NCBI RefSeq assembly: GCF_030285365.1
Contig: NZ_JASVDS010000001.1
Location: 434,001-498,000 of the forward strand
DNA length: 64,000 bases
Origin: Roseateles subflavus
GTDB lineage: Bacteria > Pseudomonadota > Gammaproteobacteria > Burkholderiales > Burkholderiaceae_C
Reading direction: 5' to 3'
The translations under genes and the position numbers were made by a program. Below are positions 30,465 through 41,119 of the stretch, in pieces. The stretch's first letter is position 1. The number at the start of each line of letters is the position of its first letter. The notes beneath the pieces were generated by a model, which did no database searches, had not been told where the DNA came from, and saw nothing but the letters and a program-made list of their open reading frames with translations.

Positions 30465-31260
30465 CGCCCAGCTCCCGGGCCCGTTGCTGCGCGGCCTTGA
30501 CGGCCTGCACGATGGCCGGCCCCACGCCGGCGGCCTGCATCGCGCTCAGCGCGGCGTATGTCGTGCCGCCCTTGGACGTGACCCGCTCGCGCAGCACGGC
30601 GGGGGACTCGGGCGACTGCAGCGCCAGCGCCGCGGCGCCCGCGCAGGTGGCCAGGGCCAGCTCGCGGCCCTGCGCCTCGCTCAGTCCCATGTCCTGGGCG
30701 GCCTGCATCATGGCCTCGACGACGTAGAAGAAGTAGGCCGGGCCGGAGCCCGACAGCGCGGTGACGGCGTCCAGGTCCGCCTCGCGATCCACCCAGACCG
30801 TCCGGCCCGTCGGTGCGAGCACCTCGTCCACGAGCTGGCGGTCCTGTGCCGTCACGGCGGGCCGGGCGAAGAGGCCGGCGATGCCCTGGCCGATCAGCGC
30901 CGGCGTGTTGGGCATGCTGCGCACCACGCGTTCCGCACCCGTGGCCCGGACGATGGCGTCGGAGCGGATGCCGGCCATCACCGAGAGCTGCAGCGCCTGC
31001 CCCAGCTGACCGGCGCAGGGCGCGGCGGCTTCCTGGAAGAGCTGTGGCTTCACGGCCCACACCACGAGGCTGGCACGGGCCAGCGAGGCATCCGGCGCCG
31101 GCAGCGCCTGCAGGCCGAGCTCGGCGGCGAGCTTCTGCCGCTGGGGCTCGTAGGGCTCGACCACGATCAGGGAGTCGGGCGTGCGGCCGGCGCGCAGCAG
31201 GCCGCCCAGGATGGCGCTGGCCATGTTGCCGCCGCCGATGAAGGCCAGGGTGTTGTTCAT
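30448..31260 (-). CDS. proC: Pyrroline-5-carboxylate reductase
   Basis: ProC reduces pyrroline-5-carboxylate to proline with NAD(P)H. The ATG at 31260 precedes the Rossmann motif [11 protein letters not shown] (residues 7-17) and gives 270 residues. The C-terminal dimer signature ([17 protein letters not shown]) is intact. An exported hydrolase gene overlaps its 3' end. The proline-degrading putA lies about 3.3 kb away, so both directions of proline metabolism are in the window. Confidence 0.94.
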   Translation of the reverse strand: MNNTLAFIGGGNMASAILGGLLRAGRTPDSLIVVEPYEPQRQKLAAELGLQALPAPDASLARASLVVWAVKPQLFQEAAAPCAGQLGQALQLSVMAGIRSDAIVRATGAERVVRSMPNTPALIGQGIAGLFARPAVTAQDRQLVDEVLAPTGRTVWVDREADLDAVTALSGSGPAYFFYVVEAMMQAAQDMGLSEAQGRELALATCAGAAALALQSPESPAVLRERVTSKGGTTYAALSAMQAAGVGPAIVQAVKAAQQRARELGDEFGG

Positions 31261-31424
31261 GGATGCGGGATCAGGAAGTGGAGGGAATCGGATCGGGCCG
31301 GGCCAGTGTACGGGCCCGCTCCCCGGGGAGCTGCCCGACGGGCCCACCCCTGCGGGATAACGTCGGCTTGGCAGGGACGACCGGGATGCTTAAGCTCGCG
31401 CCCGGAGTCACGAGAGGAGACCAC

Positions 31425-32117
31425 ATGCAGACCAATAAAAGCCATCCCAAGCCCGCCATGGAAGCGCTGGCCCACTACCACGAGCTGCCCGCGGAGGAGA
31501 TGAAGGCCCGCGCGCGGGCGCATTACGAGCAGCAGAAGCGTCGCCGGACGGTGCGGGATTTCGACAGCCGGCCCGTGCCCCGCGAGGTGATCGAGCACTG
31601 CCTGCTGGCCGCGGGCACCGCCCCGTCGGGCGCCAACCAGCAGCCCTGGCACTTCGCGGTCATCAGCGACCCGGCACTCAAGCGCCAGATCCGCGAGGCC
31701 GCCGAGGAAGAGGAGCGCGCCTTCTACAGCGGGCGCGCCCCGGAGGAATGGCTGCGCGCGCTGGCCCCGCTGGGCACGGACCCGAACAAGCCGTTCCTGG
31801 AGGAGGCGCCGCTGCTGATCGCCATCTTTGCGCAGAAGTACGGCATCGACGCCCAGGGGGAGCGCTTCAGCCACTACTACGTGCCGGAGTCGGTGGGCAT
31901 CGCCACGGGCTTCCTGATCACGGCGCTGCACGACGCGGGCCTGGCCACGCTGACGCACACGCCCAGCCCCATGGGCTTTCTCAACAGCCTGTGCGGCCGC
32001 CCGGAGAACGAGAAGCCCGTGATCCTGCTGGTCGTGGGCTACCCCAAGCCGGGCTGCCTGGTCCCGGTGCACGGCGGCCTGAAGAAGCCGCTCGCGCAGA
32101 TCAGCACGTGGTTGTGA
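31425..32117 (+). CDS. Nitroreductase-family flavoprotein, iodotyrosine deiodinase-like
   Basis: The ATG at 31425 follows AGAGGAGA and gives 230 residues. The FMN-binding N-terminus ([31 protein letters not shown]) and the later [19 protein letters not shown] and GRPENEKP blocks line up along their whole length with mammalian iodotyrosine deiodinase. The three residues that in that enzyme grip the halotyrosine zwitterion (Glu, Tyr, Lys) have apparent counterparts at Glu97, Tyr101 and Lys122. It is therefore a soluble bacterial IYD-type reductase, probably reductive dehalogenation or a related reaction. The gene stands alone. Confidence 0.8.
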   Translation: MQTNKSHPKPAMEALAHYHELPAEEMKARARAHYEQQKRRRTVRDFDSRPVPREVIEHCLLAAGTAPSGANQQPWHFAVISDPALKRQIREAAEEEERAFYSGRAPEEWLRALAPLGTDPNKPFLEEAPLLIAIFAQKYGIDAQGERFSHYYVPESVGIATGFLITALHDAGLATLTHTPSPMGFLNSLCGRPENEKPVILLVVGYPKPGCLVPVHGGLKKPLAQISTWL

Positions 32118-32184
32118 GCTGAGGGCCTCCCGCGAGGCACCGCCAGCGGGAGGCCAGGCGGCCAGCGCCGCCCAGCTGCCGGCA

Positions 32185-34356
32185 TCAGCCCCCGGAACCG
32201 GTGGCAAGCAAGCCTTCGGGCGTGGCGATCCAGCCCGTCTTGGCGTCAACGAACTGGATCCTGCTCAGCGCATCCGTGGTGCCGCTGGCCACAGCGCCCC
32301 AGGTCTTCCCCGCATCCAGGCTGCGCATCAACTCACCCTGGCTGCCGCCGATCCAGATGGTCTTCCCATCGACCGATTCCACGCTCAGCCACTGAGTACC
32401 GGCATCTGCCGCGAGCGCGAGCGCCTGCCAGGTCCTGCCGCCGTCCTGCGACAACAACACCGTGTTGCGGCTGCCCACCGCCATCAGGCTGCCGGGCCCC
32501 AGCGGCTTCACGGCCGACAAGCTCACCGTGAAGGCTCGTGGCGTTTGCCAGACCTGTTGCCAGGTCTGGCCGGCATCCTCGCTGAGTAGCAGGGATGTGC
32601 CGGTGCGGGCCAGGAGGCGCTGAGTATTCAGCACCGTCAATTCTCCCGGCGCGCCATCGGGCAGCACGCTCACATACGACCAACTGGTACCGCCGTCGGT
32701 GGTCTTGAAAACCCGTCCGAGAAACACCGCCCAACCTGTCTGCCCGTCGTCATTGAAGCGCAAGGCGTCCCAGTTGACGTATGGCGCGTCCGGCTTCTGC
32801 CAGGTCTGGCCGCCATCGGCACTGCGCCACACCTGTGTGTCCGACAAGAGCCAGACAACGCCATTGCGCAGAGCCTGAAGCTGCGCGAGTCGCTGGCTGA
32901 AGGTGGGCGGGCCCAGGGGTAGCACCTCCGTCCAGTCTTGCCCGCCGTTGCTGCTGCGCAGGACACTCTCCGCACGCACCTGCAGGAGCACGCGGTCGCT
33001 GAGGGCCGCCACCTCGGCGACCTGGCCCGCGCCACGCGGGCCGAATGCCCGGGTCCACTGCAGGCCGCCGTCGTCGCTGCGCCGCAGCTCTTGACGAGTC
33101 AGGCTGAATTGCCGTGAGGCGCTCAGCCGGAAGTCCTTCGAGCGGCCGCGGGGATCACTCTGAAGAAACTGCCCCAGGACAAACGCGCCAGACACGGCGG
33201 TCTGCTCCGGCTCGGTGCGGCTCATGCACACCACCGGGCCGCCGCTGGGCTGGCAGGCTTCCCAGCTGGCGCCGCCGTCGCGCGTCTGGCTCCACAGCTC
33301 GGAGCCGGGATCTGGCGACCATGCCTGCCCCGTCCAGGTCTTTGCGACCACATGCAAGTCGTCCAGCACCTTGAGGGCTCCGAAGCGATCCGGACTTGAA
33401 GCCAGAACACGGACCCAGGTCTTGCCCGCGTCGCGGGAGACCTGGACATCACCCTTGTCACCTGGCACGCCGCCGAACAGATTGCTTCCGCCGCTGACTT
33501 CGAGGCGCCACAAGGCACCGCCCGGCGCCACGGAAACGCTGCGCAGGCCGAAGTCGATCCAGGACTGCCCGTCATCGGGCGAGTAAGCGCTCGAGTAGTC
33601 GCAGAACTTGGTGCTGCAAACGGTGCTGTAGGCGTAAATCCCCTTCGGCGCTCCGACGAGCGCCACACGGCCGTTCGGCGCTGAGGGTACGGCCGTCCAG
33701 TGCTCGCCGCCGTCACTGCTGGTCCAAGTGGACGTCCAGTCGGTGACCCACAGGGTCTGCGGGCCACGGCCCGTCACGGACTTCAGGGCATTCGACGTGG
33801 GGCTGGGCCGCTGTGCCCACGTCGCTCCACCATCGGTGGTACGCCAGATCTCGCCACCGTCGCCGACGACCCAGCCCAGCGTCTCGGAGGCGAAATAGGC
33901 GTCCAACAGAGCTTTGTTGCTGATGCGCCCACTCTGCCAGCACCAGCCGCGGCCGTCCGCTTTGCTGCAGCTCAGGGCCTTGAGCGCGGCGGTGCGCTCG
34001 ATGCTGACGTTGCCACGCTGCTCGATGGATTGGCCGGCTGCGTTGCTGATCGTCAGTTTCACGACATAGTCACCGGGCACCGTGTATTGGTGCTGCGCCT
34101 GCGCCCCGGACCCGCTGCTGCCATCGCCAAACTGCCAGGCAAAGCTCAGGCCGGCCTGGGCCATCACGTTGCTCGAGACCACCAGCGGCCGGCTCAAGTC
34201 AGACAGGGCCGGGACCTCCAGGCTGACACTGGATGGCAGTGACACCTCCAACACTGGCTGAGAGTCGCTGCCACCACCGCAGGCAGCCAGACCGGCCAGC
34301 ATGGCCGTCATGGCACGTTGCAGCGCCCACCTCCCCGAATGCGCCCGAATCTGCAT
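32185..34356 (-). CDS. PKD and Asp-box (BNR) propeller lipoprotein
   Basis: The ATG at 34356 follows GGGAGA and gives 723 residues. A lipobox (LAAC) precedes a Gly/Ser linker, a PKD domain (SFAWQFGDGSSG and YTVPGDYVVKLTISN) and then at least twelve Asp-box motifs of the form S/T-x-D-x-G-x-x-W (TTDGGATW, SRDAGKTW, TRDGGASW, SADGGQTW and others). The result should be one or more beta-propellers like Ycf48 or sortilin, anchored to a membrane. Sialidase activity is not indicated: the catalytic Arg triad was not seen. The role is unknown. Confidence 0.82.
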   Translation of the reverse strand: MQIRAHSGRWALQRAMTAMLAGLAACGGGSDSQPVLEVSLPSSVSLEVPALSDLSRPLVVSSNVMAQAGLSFAWQFGDGSSGSGAQAQHQYTVPGDYVVKLTISNAAGQSIEQRGNVSIERTAALKALSCSKADGRGWCWQSGRISNKALLDAYFASETLGWVVGDGGEIWRTTDGGATWAQRPSPTSNALKSVTGRGPQTLWVTDWTSTWTSSDGGEHWTAVPSAPNGRVALVGAPKGIYAYSTVCSTKFCDYSSAYSPDDGQSWIDFGLRSVSVAPGGALWRLEVSGGSNLFGGVPGDKGDVQVSRDAGKTWVRVLASSPDRFGALKVLDDLHVVAKTWTGQAWSPDPGSELWSQTRDGGASWEACQPSGGPVVCMSRTEPEQTAVSGAFVLGQFLQSDPRGRSKDFRLSASRQFSLTRQELRRSDDGGLQWTRAFGPRGAGQVAEVAALSDRVLLQVRAESVLRSSNGGQDWTEVLPLGPPTFSQRLAQLQALRNGVVWLLSDTQVWRSADGGQTWQKPDAPYVNWDALRFNDDGQTGWAVFLGRVFKTTDGGTSWSYVSVLPDGAPGELTVLNTQRLLARTGTSLLLSEDAGQTWQQVWQTPRAFTVSLSAVKPLGPGSLMAVGSRNTVLLSQDGGRTWQALALAADAGTQWLSVESVDGKTIWIGGSQGELMRSLDAGKTWGAVASGTTDALSRIQFVDAKTGWIATPEGLLATGSGG

Positions 34357-34546
34357 CGCAATCTCCCTGTCATATGCGTGATACCCGCCCAACCTGCTGG
34401 GGCGGGCCGCGCACTGTACAACGGGGCATGCAGGGCACGGCAGCACACGAACAGCAACATGAGGGGCACACGAAGTCACTTGCGCGCGCGGCGCACACCA
34501 ACCGATCGGGGGCGTCGGCGAAGGCGTGGTGCCTGCGCAATGCTGC

Positions 34547-37500
34547 TCAGTGCAGCCCCGCCAGCAGCGCCGCATTGCCGCCGGCGGCCGCGGTGTTGAT
34601 GGTGAGGGTCTGCTCGGCCGCGAAGCGGTACTGCTGACGCGGGTTGGCGGCATCGGCGGCGGTCACCAGCGGCAGGATGGCGCCCGGGCGCTCCGCCAGG
34701 CGGCGCAGCACGGCGCGGGCCAGGGCGGTGTCGTTGGCGGCCACCACCACGCCGGCCAGGGCCGGAGCGCCCAGCAGGGCATGGGCCTGGTCCACGGGCA
34801 GCACGGCCACGGCCGTGCCGGGCACGCCGGCCTGCACCAGGCGCTGGCGCAGGGCCTCGCAGCGGCCGTTGCCGACCAGCGCGACGGCATTGCCCGCCAC
34901 CAGCGCACCGCCCAGGGCGGCCGCGATCTGGGCATCGTCCGCGCCTTCGCTCAGCACGGCGAACACGCCGCGGCCGTGCAGGCGCAGCTCGTTGCTCTCG
35001 CCCGTGGGGCCGGGCAGGACCTGGTCCTGCAGGCCATGTTCGGCCTGCTGGGCGTGGGCCCGCAGCACGGCGGCCACCGGACCTTCGGCCCCCTCCGCCG
35101 CGCGGCGCAGCACCGCCACGCGCTGGGCCAGGTCCACCGAGGCCCAGGTCGCCTGCGCAGCCTGCAGAGCGGCCAGGCGGCTGCTGAGCTGGCTGGCGTC
35201 CGCGGTGCCCGCGATCACCCCGCCGCCCACGGCCGGCGCGCTGCCGGCCTCGGCGCAGAAGCGATGCAGGTAGTGCCGGCCACCGGCCTTCGGGCCCGTG
35301 CCCGACATGCCTTCGCCGCCGAAGGGCTGCACGCCCACGACCGCACCGATGATGTTGCGATTGACGTAGATGTTGCCCACGCGGGCCTTCTCGGCCAGGC
35401 GCAGGGCGCGGCTGTCGATGCGGGTCTGGATGCCCATCGTCAGGCCGTAGCCCAGGGCATTGATCTGCTCCAGCACGGCATCCACCTCGCCGTTCCAGCG
35501 CAGCACGTGCAGCACGGGGCCGAAGATCTCCTGGCCGAGGTCCGAGACCCGGGCGATCTCGAAGGCCGCGGGGCGGATGATGCGCGGCAGCGCGTCATGC
35601 ACCGGCGCCTCGGCGATCAGGCGCGCCTCGCGCTTGAGGCGCTCGACGTGCGCGGCGATGTTCGTGTAGGCCTCGTCGTCGATGACGGGGCCGACGTCCG
35701 TCGCCAGCTCGGCCGGCTGGCCGACCCACAGCTCCTGCACGGCGCCCTTGATCATCTCGATCACGCCGTCGGCGATGCTCTCGTGCACGCACAGCAGGCG
35801 CAGGGCCGAGCAGCGCTGGCCGGCGGAACGGAAGGCGCTCTGCACCACCGCATCGACCACCTGCTCGGGCAGCGCGGTCGAGTCGACCAGCATGGCGTTC
35901 AGGCCGCCGGTCTCGGCGATCAGCGGGACGATCTGGCTGCCGTCCTTGGCGGCCAGCGTCTTGTTGATGATCTGGGCCACCACGGTCGAGCCGGTGAAGC
36001 ACACACCCGCCGTCAGCGGGTGGGCGACCAGGCCGGCACCGACGGTCTCGCCGGCACCGTGCAGCAGCACCAGGGCGTCCGTGGGCACGCCGGCCTCATG
36101 CAGCAGCTCGACGGCCTTGAGCGCGACGTAGGGCGTCTGCTCGGCGGGCTTGGCGGCGACGGCATTGCCCGTCACCAGCGCCGCGACGACCTGGCCGGCG
36201 AAGATGGCCAGCGGGAAGTTCCACGGCGAGATGCACACGAAGACGCCGCGGCCCAGCATCTGCGGCGCCTGGGACTCGGCCTCGTCGGCGTAGTAGCGCA
36301 GGAAGTCCACCGCCTCGCGCACCTCGGCCACGCAGTCGCCCTGCGTCTTGTAGGCCTCCTTGACGAGCAGGGCGCAGAACTCGGGCAGGCGCGCCTCGAG
36401 GGCATCGGCCGCGCGGCGCAGGATGGCCGCGCGCTGCGCCACGGGCGTGGCGTTCCAGCGCGTGAAGCCGCCCTGCAGGCGTTCCATGGCGGCACCGATC
36501 TCCACCGGCGTCGCCTCGGCCACTGGGCCCACGACGACCTGGTCCAGCGCGGCCAGCAGCGGCTGGCGCTGGGCGAGGTCCGTGAGGTCCACCCCCTTGG
36601 AATTGGCGCGACCCTGACCGTTCGGGCCCAGGTAGAGCGCCAGCGGCAGCGGCAGGGCGCCCTGGCTCTGGATCTGCGCCAGCGGCGAGCCCAGCAGCTC
36701 GGTCACCTGGACCGTCGGGTCGGCCAGCTGGTGCACGAAGGAGCTGTTGGCGCCGTTCTCGAGCAGGCGGCGCACGAGGTAGGCCAGCAGGTCGCGGTGC
36801 TCCCCCACGGGTGCATAGACGCGGCAGGGGATGCTGCCGTCCTTGAGCACCTCGCGATAGACGCCCTCGCCCATGCCGTGCAGGCGCTGCATCTCGAACT
36901 TGGCCCCGGCCGTGCGGGCCATCTGCACGATGGCGGCGATGGTGCCGGCGTTGTGGCTGGCGAACTGCGGGTAGATCACGTCGGCATGGCTGATCAGCGC
37001 CTTGGCGCAGGCCAGGTAGCTGACGTCGGTGTGCTGCTTGTGCGTGAAGACCGGGTAGGCGGCCAGGCCGTTCTCCTGGGCGCGCTTGATCTCGCCGTCC
37101 CAGTAGGCGCCCTTGACCAGACGGACCATGAACTTCAGGCCATGCTTGCGGGCGATCGCGGCGACCTCGTTGACCACCGCCAGTGCGCGGGTCTGGTAGG
37201 CCTGCACGGCCAGGCCGAAGCCGCGCCACTGCGGGAAGTGCGCGGCGATGCGGGCCGACAGCGCGTCCAGCACGTCCAGCGACAGCTCCAGGCGGTCCAC
37301 TTCCTCGGCGTCGATCGTGAGGTTGATGTTGGCCTGCGCGGCCTTCTCGATCAGCACCCACACGCGCGGCAGCAGCTCGGCGAACACGCGCTCGCGGTGC
37401 AGCACCTCGTAGCGGGAGAACAGCGCGCTGAGCTTGATGGAGATGCCGTCCGAGCCTTCGGGCGACTCCGCCTTGCGGCCCGCGGCGATGGCCTCGATGG

Positions 37501-38146
37501 CGTTCACATAGGCGGCGTGGTAGCGGCGGGCGTCGGCCTCGGTGCGGGCGCCCTCGCCCAGCATGTCGTAGCTGAAGCGCAGCTGGGCCTGCACGCGGCG
37601 GGCGTCGTCGGCCTCCTTCATGGCCTCCTGGATGTTGCGGCCCAGCACGAACTGGCGGCCCAGCAGCTGGATGGCGCGCACGGTGGCGGCCACGACGGTC
37701 TGCGCGCCCAGGCGGGTCAGCAGGCCGCCCTGGCCCTCACCTTCCGGCAGGAATTTCTTGGACAGCGAGATCGCCGTGGCCGAGAGGCTGGCCAGCATCT
37801 TGTGCGGGCCTTCCGAGCCGCCGTCGAAGCTGCCGCGCCCCAGCTGGTCGGCCGTCAGGGCGATGGCGGTCGGTGCGTCCGGCACGCGCAGCAGCGCCTC
37901 GGCCAGGCGCATCAGGGCCAGGCCTTCGCTGCTGGTGATGGGGTACTCGCGCAGCAGGGATTCCATCGCCCAGAACGGCGCCGGGTTGTTGCGCACCTGG
38001 TCCACCCAGGGGCTGGCGGTGGCGATCACCGCGTGCCAGTCCAGGCCCGCGCCGAGGCTGGCGGCCAGCGCCTGCACCACGGGCATCTCGTCGCGGTAGG
38101 GGTCCGGCAGGCGGGCGTGTTCGGGCAGGAGCGGGAAGGCGGTCAT
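34547..38146 (-). CDS. putA: Bifunctional proline dehydrogenase / P5C dehydrogenase
   Basis: PutA oxidises proline to glutamate in two steps, with FAD in the N-terminal barrel (about residues 180-480, with [15 protein letters not shown]) and NAD in the aldehyde dehydrogenase half (about 560-1000, catalytic Cys in GQRCSALR). The 1199 residues are fewer than the 1320 of E. coli, mainly because the N-terminal ribbon-helix-helix DNA-binding domain is missing: the protein begins directly with the arm before the barrel. It is therefore not a repressor itself, and the divergent Lrp-type gene probably regulates it. Confidence 0.96.
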   Translation of the reverse strand: MTAFPLLPEHARLPDPYRDEMPVVQALAASLGAGLDWHAVIATASPWVDQVRNNPAPFWAMESLLREYPITSSEGLALMRLAEALLRVPDAPTAIALTADQLGRGSFDGGSEGPHKMLASLSATAISLSKKFLPEGEGQGGLLTRLGAQTVVAATVRAIQLLGRQFVLGRNIQEAMKEADDARRVQAQLRFSYDMLGEGARTEADARRYHAAYVNAIEAIAAGRKAESPEGSDGISIKLSALFSRYEVLHRERVFAELLPRVWVLIEKAAQANINLTIDAEEVDRLELSLDVLDALSARIAAHFPQWRGFGLAVQAYQTRALAVVNEVAAIARKHGLKFMVRLVKGAYWDGEIKRAQENGLAAYPVFTHKQHTDVSYLACAKALISHADVIYPQFASHNAGTIAAIVQMARTAGAKFEMQRLHGMGEGVYREVLKDGSIPCRVYAPVGEHRDLLAYLVRRLLENGANSSFVHQLADPTVQVTELLGSPLAQIQSQGALPLPLALYLGPNGQGRANSKGVDLTDLAQRQPLLAALDQVVVGPVAEATPVEIGAAMERLQGGFTRWNATPVAQRAAILRRAADALEARLPEFCALLVKEAYKTQGDCVAEVREAVDFLRYYADEAESQAPQMLGRGVFVCISPWNFPLAIFAGQVVAALVTGNAVAAKPAEQTPYVALKAVELLHEAGVPTDALVLLHGAGETVGAGLVAHPLTAGVCFTGSTVVAQIINKTLAAKDGSQIVPLIAETGGLNAMLVDSTALPEQVVDAVVQSAFRSAGQRCSALRLLCVHESIADGVIEMIKGAVQELWVGQPAELATDVGPVIDDEAYTNIAAHVERLKREARLIAEAPVHDALPRIIRPAAFEIARVSDLGQEIFGPVLHVLRWNGEVDAVLEQINALGYGLTMGIQTRIDSRALRLAEKARVGNIYVNRNIIGAVVGVQPFGGEGMSGTGPKAGGRHYLHRFCAEAGSAPAVGGGVIAGTADASQLSSRLAALQAAQATWASVDLAQRVAVLRRAAEGAEGPVAAVLRAHAQQAEHGLQDQVLPGPTGESNELRLHGRGVFAVLSEGADDAQIAAALGGALVAGNAVALVGNGRCEALRQRLVQAGVPGTAVAVLPVDQAHALLGAPALAGVVVAANDTALARAVLRRLAERPGAILPLVTAADAANPRQQYRFAAEQTLTINTAAAGGNAALLAGLH

Positions 38147-38205
38147 GGAGATCCCCTTTTTTGACGGGCGAATTAGTGAAAGCCTGAACTTTATGCAGGT
38201 TGCTC

Positions 38206-38220
38206 CTGAATTAAATTCAG
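38206..38220. promoter_or_regulatory. Candidate PutR operator
   Basis: CTGAATT-A-AATTCAG is a perfect 15-bp palindrome in an AT-rich patch between putA and the divergent Lrp-type gene, 31 bp before the latter. A related imperfect element (CCTGAAC...GCAGGTT) lies at 38183-38200. Lrp-family octamers commonly bind several such sites. Confidence 0.6.
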
Positions 38221-38251
38221 AACATCAACCATCCTGCAGTGAGAAATTCAT

Positions 38252-38725
38252 ATGGCCAGCCACGATTCGGGTCTAGACACCATCGACGCCCGCATTCTGC
38301 GCGTGCTGCAGCAGGACGGGCGCATTTCCAACCTCAAGCTGGCGGAGGCCGTGCATCTCTCCCCGACCGCGGTGCTGGAGCGCGTCAAGCGCCTCACGCG
38401 TGAGGGCTACATCCTCGGCTACGAGGCCCGCCTGAACCCGGCCAAGCTGGGCGCCTCGATGATGGTCTTCATCGAAATCCTGCTCGACCGCACGGTGCAG
38501 GACGTGATGGACAACTTCAAGGCCGCCGTCCAGGCCCGCCCCGAGATCCTCGAATGCCACCTGGTCGCGGGCGGCTTCGACTACCTGCTCAAGACGCGCG
38601 TCTCCGACATGAGCGCCTACCGCGAGTTCATCGGCAGCGTGATCTGGACCCTGCCCGGCGTGCGCGAGACCCGCACCTACGCGGTGATGGAAGAGGTGAA
38701 GAACAGCACGGCCTTGCCGATCTGA
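38252..38725 (+). CDS. putR: Lrp/AsnC-family regulator, probable PutR
   Basis: The 157-residue protein has the Lrp winged helix (LDTIDARILRVLQQDGRISN, residues 6-25) and the RAM effector domain (ECHLVAGGFDYLLKTRV). In alpha- and betaproteobacteria whose PutA lacks a DNA-binding domain, a divergent Lrp-like PutR activates putA in response to proline, and this arrangement matches exactly. The gene symbol is inferred from that context. GTGAGAA precedes the start. Confidence 0.85.
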   Translation: MASHDSGLDTIDARILRVLQQDGRISNLKLAEAVHLSPTAVLERVKRLTREGYILGYEARLNPAKLGASMMVFIEILLDRTVQDVMDNFKAAVQARPEILECHLVAGGFDYLLKTRVSDMSAYREFIGSVIWTLPGVRETRTYAVMEEVKNSTALPI

Positions 38726-38821
38726 GGGACAAGCGGGCGTCCGGAGCCCCCCGGGCGGGGCCGGGCTGGCTATATTGGGCAGGCCCGGCCCGCGCGATGC
38801 GGGCTGCAGGAGGCCCACAAG

Positions 38822-39679
38822 ATGCGTTGGGATCGCGCAGGAACTTCCGGCCGCGCCTGGGCGGCCTCGCGGGTGCGCTGGGGCGCGCTGCTCGTCTGTG
38901 GCGCCGCGGCCGCGCAGACCCCCGTGCCGCCCGTGTCGACCGCAGCGGAGCCCCCGCCCACGGTGCTGCAGCTCTGCGCCGAGGACGAGAACTCCTACCC
39001 CTGGCTGCTGCGCGACGGCACCGGCCTGAACATGCTCATGATGCGGCTGCTCGGCCAGCGCCTGGGCCTGCGCCTGGAGGTCACGCTGCTGCCCTGGCGG
39101 CGCTGCCTGCTCTCGCTGCAGGAGGGCGGCGTGGACGGCGCGTTCAAGGCCAGCTTCCAGCCGGAGCGGCTCAAGATCGGGCGCTACCCGATGCGCGGCG
39201 ACCAGGTCGACCCCGAGCGCGCCATGCTGGAGGAGAGCTACCACCTCTACCGCCGCAAGGGCAGCGCTGTGAGCTGGGACGGCCGGCAGATCACGCAACT
39301 GGAGGGCGCGGTGGGCGCGCAGGCGGGCTTCTCCGTCGTGGCGTGGCTGCGCCAGCAGGACGTGCCCATCGAGGCCTCCGCGAAGGCCCCGGACAGCATC
39401 CTGGCGATGCTGCAGCGCGGCCGTCTTGGCGCCGCGGCGTTGCAGACGAGCCAGGGCGACTACGCCCTCAGCCGCAACCCGCCCTTCGCCGCGCAGATCG
39501 AGCGCCACGGCCCGCCCCTCGTCAGCAAGCCCTACTACCTGCTGCTCTCGCACGCCTTCGTGAGGCGCTTCCCCGTGCTGGCCGAGCGGATCTGGGATGG
39601 CGTGGCGGCCGTGCGGGAATCGGCCGAGTACCGACGGGCGCTGCAGCAGGCGATGACCGGGGGCGGATCCGCTCCTTGA
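38822..39679 (+). CDS. Periplasmic solute-binding protein-like
   Basis: AGGAGG lies just upstream of the ATG. The 285 residues include a short signal (GALLVCGAAAAQ) and an SBP_bac_3-like fold: GLNMLMMRLLGQRLGL, VTLLPWRRCLLSLQEGGVDGAF and the closing VRESAEYRRALQQA. A PWxRC motif recurs in orphan binding proteins of this kind. No ABC partner is adjacent, so it may be a high-affinity collector or sensor. It follows putR by about 100 bp on the same strand but is probably independent. Confidence 0.72.
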   Translation: MRWDRAGTSGRAWAASRVRWGALLVCGAAAAQTPVPPVSTAAEPPPTVLQLCAEDENSYPWLLRDGTGLNMLMMRLLGQRLGLRLEVTLLPWRRCLLSLQEGGVDGAFKASFQPERLKIGRYPMRGDQVDPERAMLEESYHLYRRKGSAVSWDGRQITQLEGAVGAQAGFSVVAWLRQQDVPIEASAKAPDSILAMLQRGRLGAAALQTSQGDYALSRNPPFAAQIERHGPPLVSKPYYLLLSHAFVRRFPVLAERIWDGVAAVRESAEYRRALQQAMTGGGSAP

Positions 39680-39778
39680 GGGAAGCCGTGGCAGGGCGTC
39701 CGTCGGACTGCCGATGACCGCTCATGACCTAACCTGCAAACTCCGCTCCCTGTTCATTTCACCCTCACAGGGAGGCGC

Positions 39779-40075
39779 ATGCAGATCGTCCCACACACCC
39801 CGGCCGTGGCCGGCCGCCACCCCCTCTCCTCGAAGCGGCCATCGCCCAACATCCCGGACTCCGCCCCAGACTCTGCCTCGGACCCCGCGCCGGAGCCCCT
39901 GGCGGACGACCCGCCGGACGCCACGCCCGCCTGCGGCTGGTTCGGCTCCAGCCTGGAGTTGCGGCAGGGCTTGGAGGTGGTGGAGCTGCGGGAGTCGGGC
40001 CCACGGCGCCATCCGATCGTCGGGCGGGCGGCGGTGGGGCCCCGATGGCCGCCAGGCGCGCCCGCCCTGCCCTAG
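39779..40075 (+). CDS. Small protein of unknown function
   Basis: ATG 39779 has GGGAGG six bases upstream and gives 98 residues. The first 50 residues are Pro/Asp/Ser-rich and probably disordered; the ACGWFGSSLELRQGLEVVELRE segment after that looks ordered. No signal peptide or membrane segment is present. I have no firm family match. It converges on the first gene of the C-X39-C paralogue island. Confidence 0.5.
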   Translation: MQIVPHTPAVAGRHPLSSKRPSPNIPDSAPDSASDPAPEPLADDPPDATPACGWFGSSLELRQGLEVVELRESGPRRHPIVGRAAVGPRWPPGAPALP

Positions 40076-40114
40076 CCGCACGCAGGAGGCCCGCCGCCAT
40101 CGCCGGCCCGGGGC

Positions 40115-41119
40115 TCAAGCGGGCTTGCCCTTGCGTCGCAGTGCCTGGATCAATGTCGCATCCATGGCCTGGGCCTGGGCCAGATAGGCCGCATCCTTGG
40201 GCTCATCAAAGCCCGTGGGATAGAGGAACACCCCTTGCGAGTCGGTATTGAATCCCGCGGGAGGAGTGCTTCGCGAGGCGGGGTCACGCTTGGCCCAATA
40301 CTCATCCAGCACCCGGGCATACAGCGCCTGCGCCGGTGCCACCGCATCCTTCAGGTCCGGCATTCGAGCCGCACGCTGCAGCGCGAATGCATAGACCTTG
40401 ACGTCCGGTGACTCCAGATCACCGGCCTGCGCCTTCAGGAGCAGCCATGCAGACAGCGTCGGCAGATCACCAGCCCTCGCGTCCTGCATGGCCTGTTCCT
40501 TCAATTCGCCAGCAGGCACGTCGGCAAACTGCTGGGGCAGGCTCAAGAGCTCCACGGCGGCACCCGGGACACGCGCGGCATAGGCATGCCTCAGCAACTG
40601 GGACCTCAGTTGGAACTCGTCTCCCAAAGTCCGCACATGGGCAGGCAATGTTTGGCAATTCCTTTCGAGCGCCATCAAGGCCTCCCGGTCTCGCAGCATC
40701 TTTGCCTTGTAGGCCCCGGCCCCCTCGCGAGCGATGCGCTGGTCCAGCAACTGGAAGTCCATGGGCAGGCGTGAGCAGCGTGGAATGATGCGGGCCGTCT
40801 CCAAGGCCACCTCCGGCGGCAGGCCCTCGATGCCCGAGGCCAGACGGTCGCCCAAGCTCGGGCCGGCGACGCTCGCAGCCGGTGCCGGTGCCGGCGCCGA
40901 TGCGACTCCTTCCGGATGGGGTGACGCTGATCTCAAGCCCCCGGAAGCTGACGGCCACGCCATTTCAGCGTTGTCTGGTGCTGCTTCTGCTTGCGTCGAT
41001 GGTGAGGAGGCTGGCGAACCAGGGCGGGAGACCTCCCTCGCCCCGACCAAGCTCAGCGCCAGCACCAGCGAACCGATGGCGAGGACTGTCCCTTGGCGTC
41101 TTTCCCGAATTCGTTGCAT
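40115..41119 (-). CDS. Membrane-anchored helical protein, C-X39-C paralogue D
   Basis: The ATG at 41119 gives 334 residues: a basic N-terminus and one membrane helix (TVLAIGSLVLALSLVGA, 11-27), a Pro/Ala/Ser-rich linker to about residue 95, then a helical domain with two cysteines, Cys115 and Cys155, exactly 39 residues apart, in the pattern CSRL...NCQTL. Cys position, order of segments and helical pattern match the three paralogues to the right, but this is the most diverged copy and lacks their common C-terminal block. A TTG at 41167 is a possible earlier start. Function unknown; the domain should face the periplasm. Confidence 0.7.
   Translation of the reverse strand: MQRIRERRQGTVLAIGSLVLALSLVGAREVSRPGSPASSPSTQAEAAPDNAEMAWPSASGGLRSASPHPEGVASAPAPAPAASVAGPSLGDRLASGIEGLPPEVALETARIIPRCSRLPMDFQLLDQRIAREGAGAYKAKMLRDREALMALERNCQTLPAHVRTLGDEFQLRSQLLRHAYAARVPGAAVELLSLPQQFADVPAGELKEQAMQDARAGDLPTLSAWLLLKAQAGDLESPDVKVYAFALQRAARMPDLKDAVAPAQALYARVLDEYWAKRDPASRSTPPAGFNTDSQGVFLYPTGFDEPKDAAYLAQAQAMDATLIQALRRKGKPA

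Noticed and set aside
32185-34356. Sialidase
   Set aside because: Asp boxes are plentiful, but the catalytic Arg residues and Tyr/Glu of sialidases were not seen; a non-enzymatic propeller is more likely.
34526-38164. Plus-strand frame of 1212 codons opposite putA
   Set aside because: It is an antisense shadow of putA, kept open by codon bias, with low-complexity composition and no domain.
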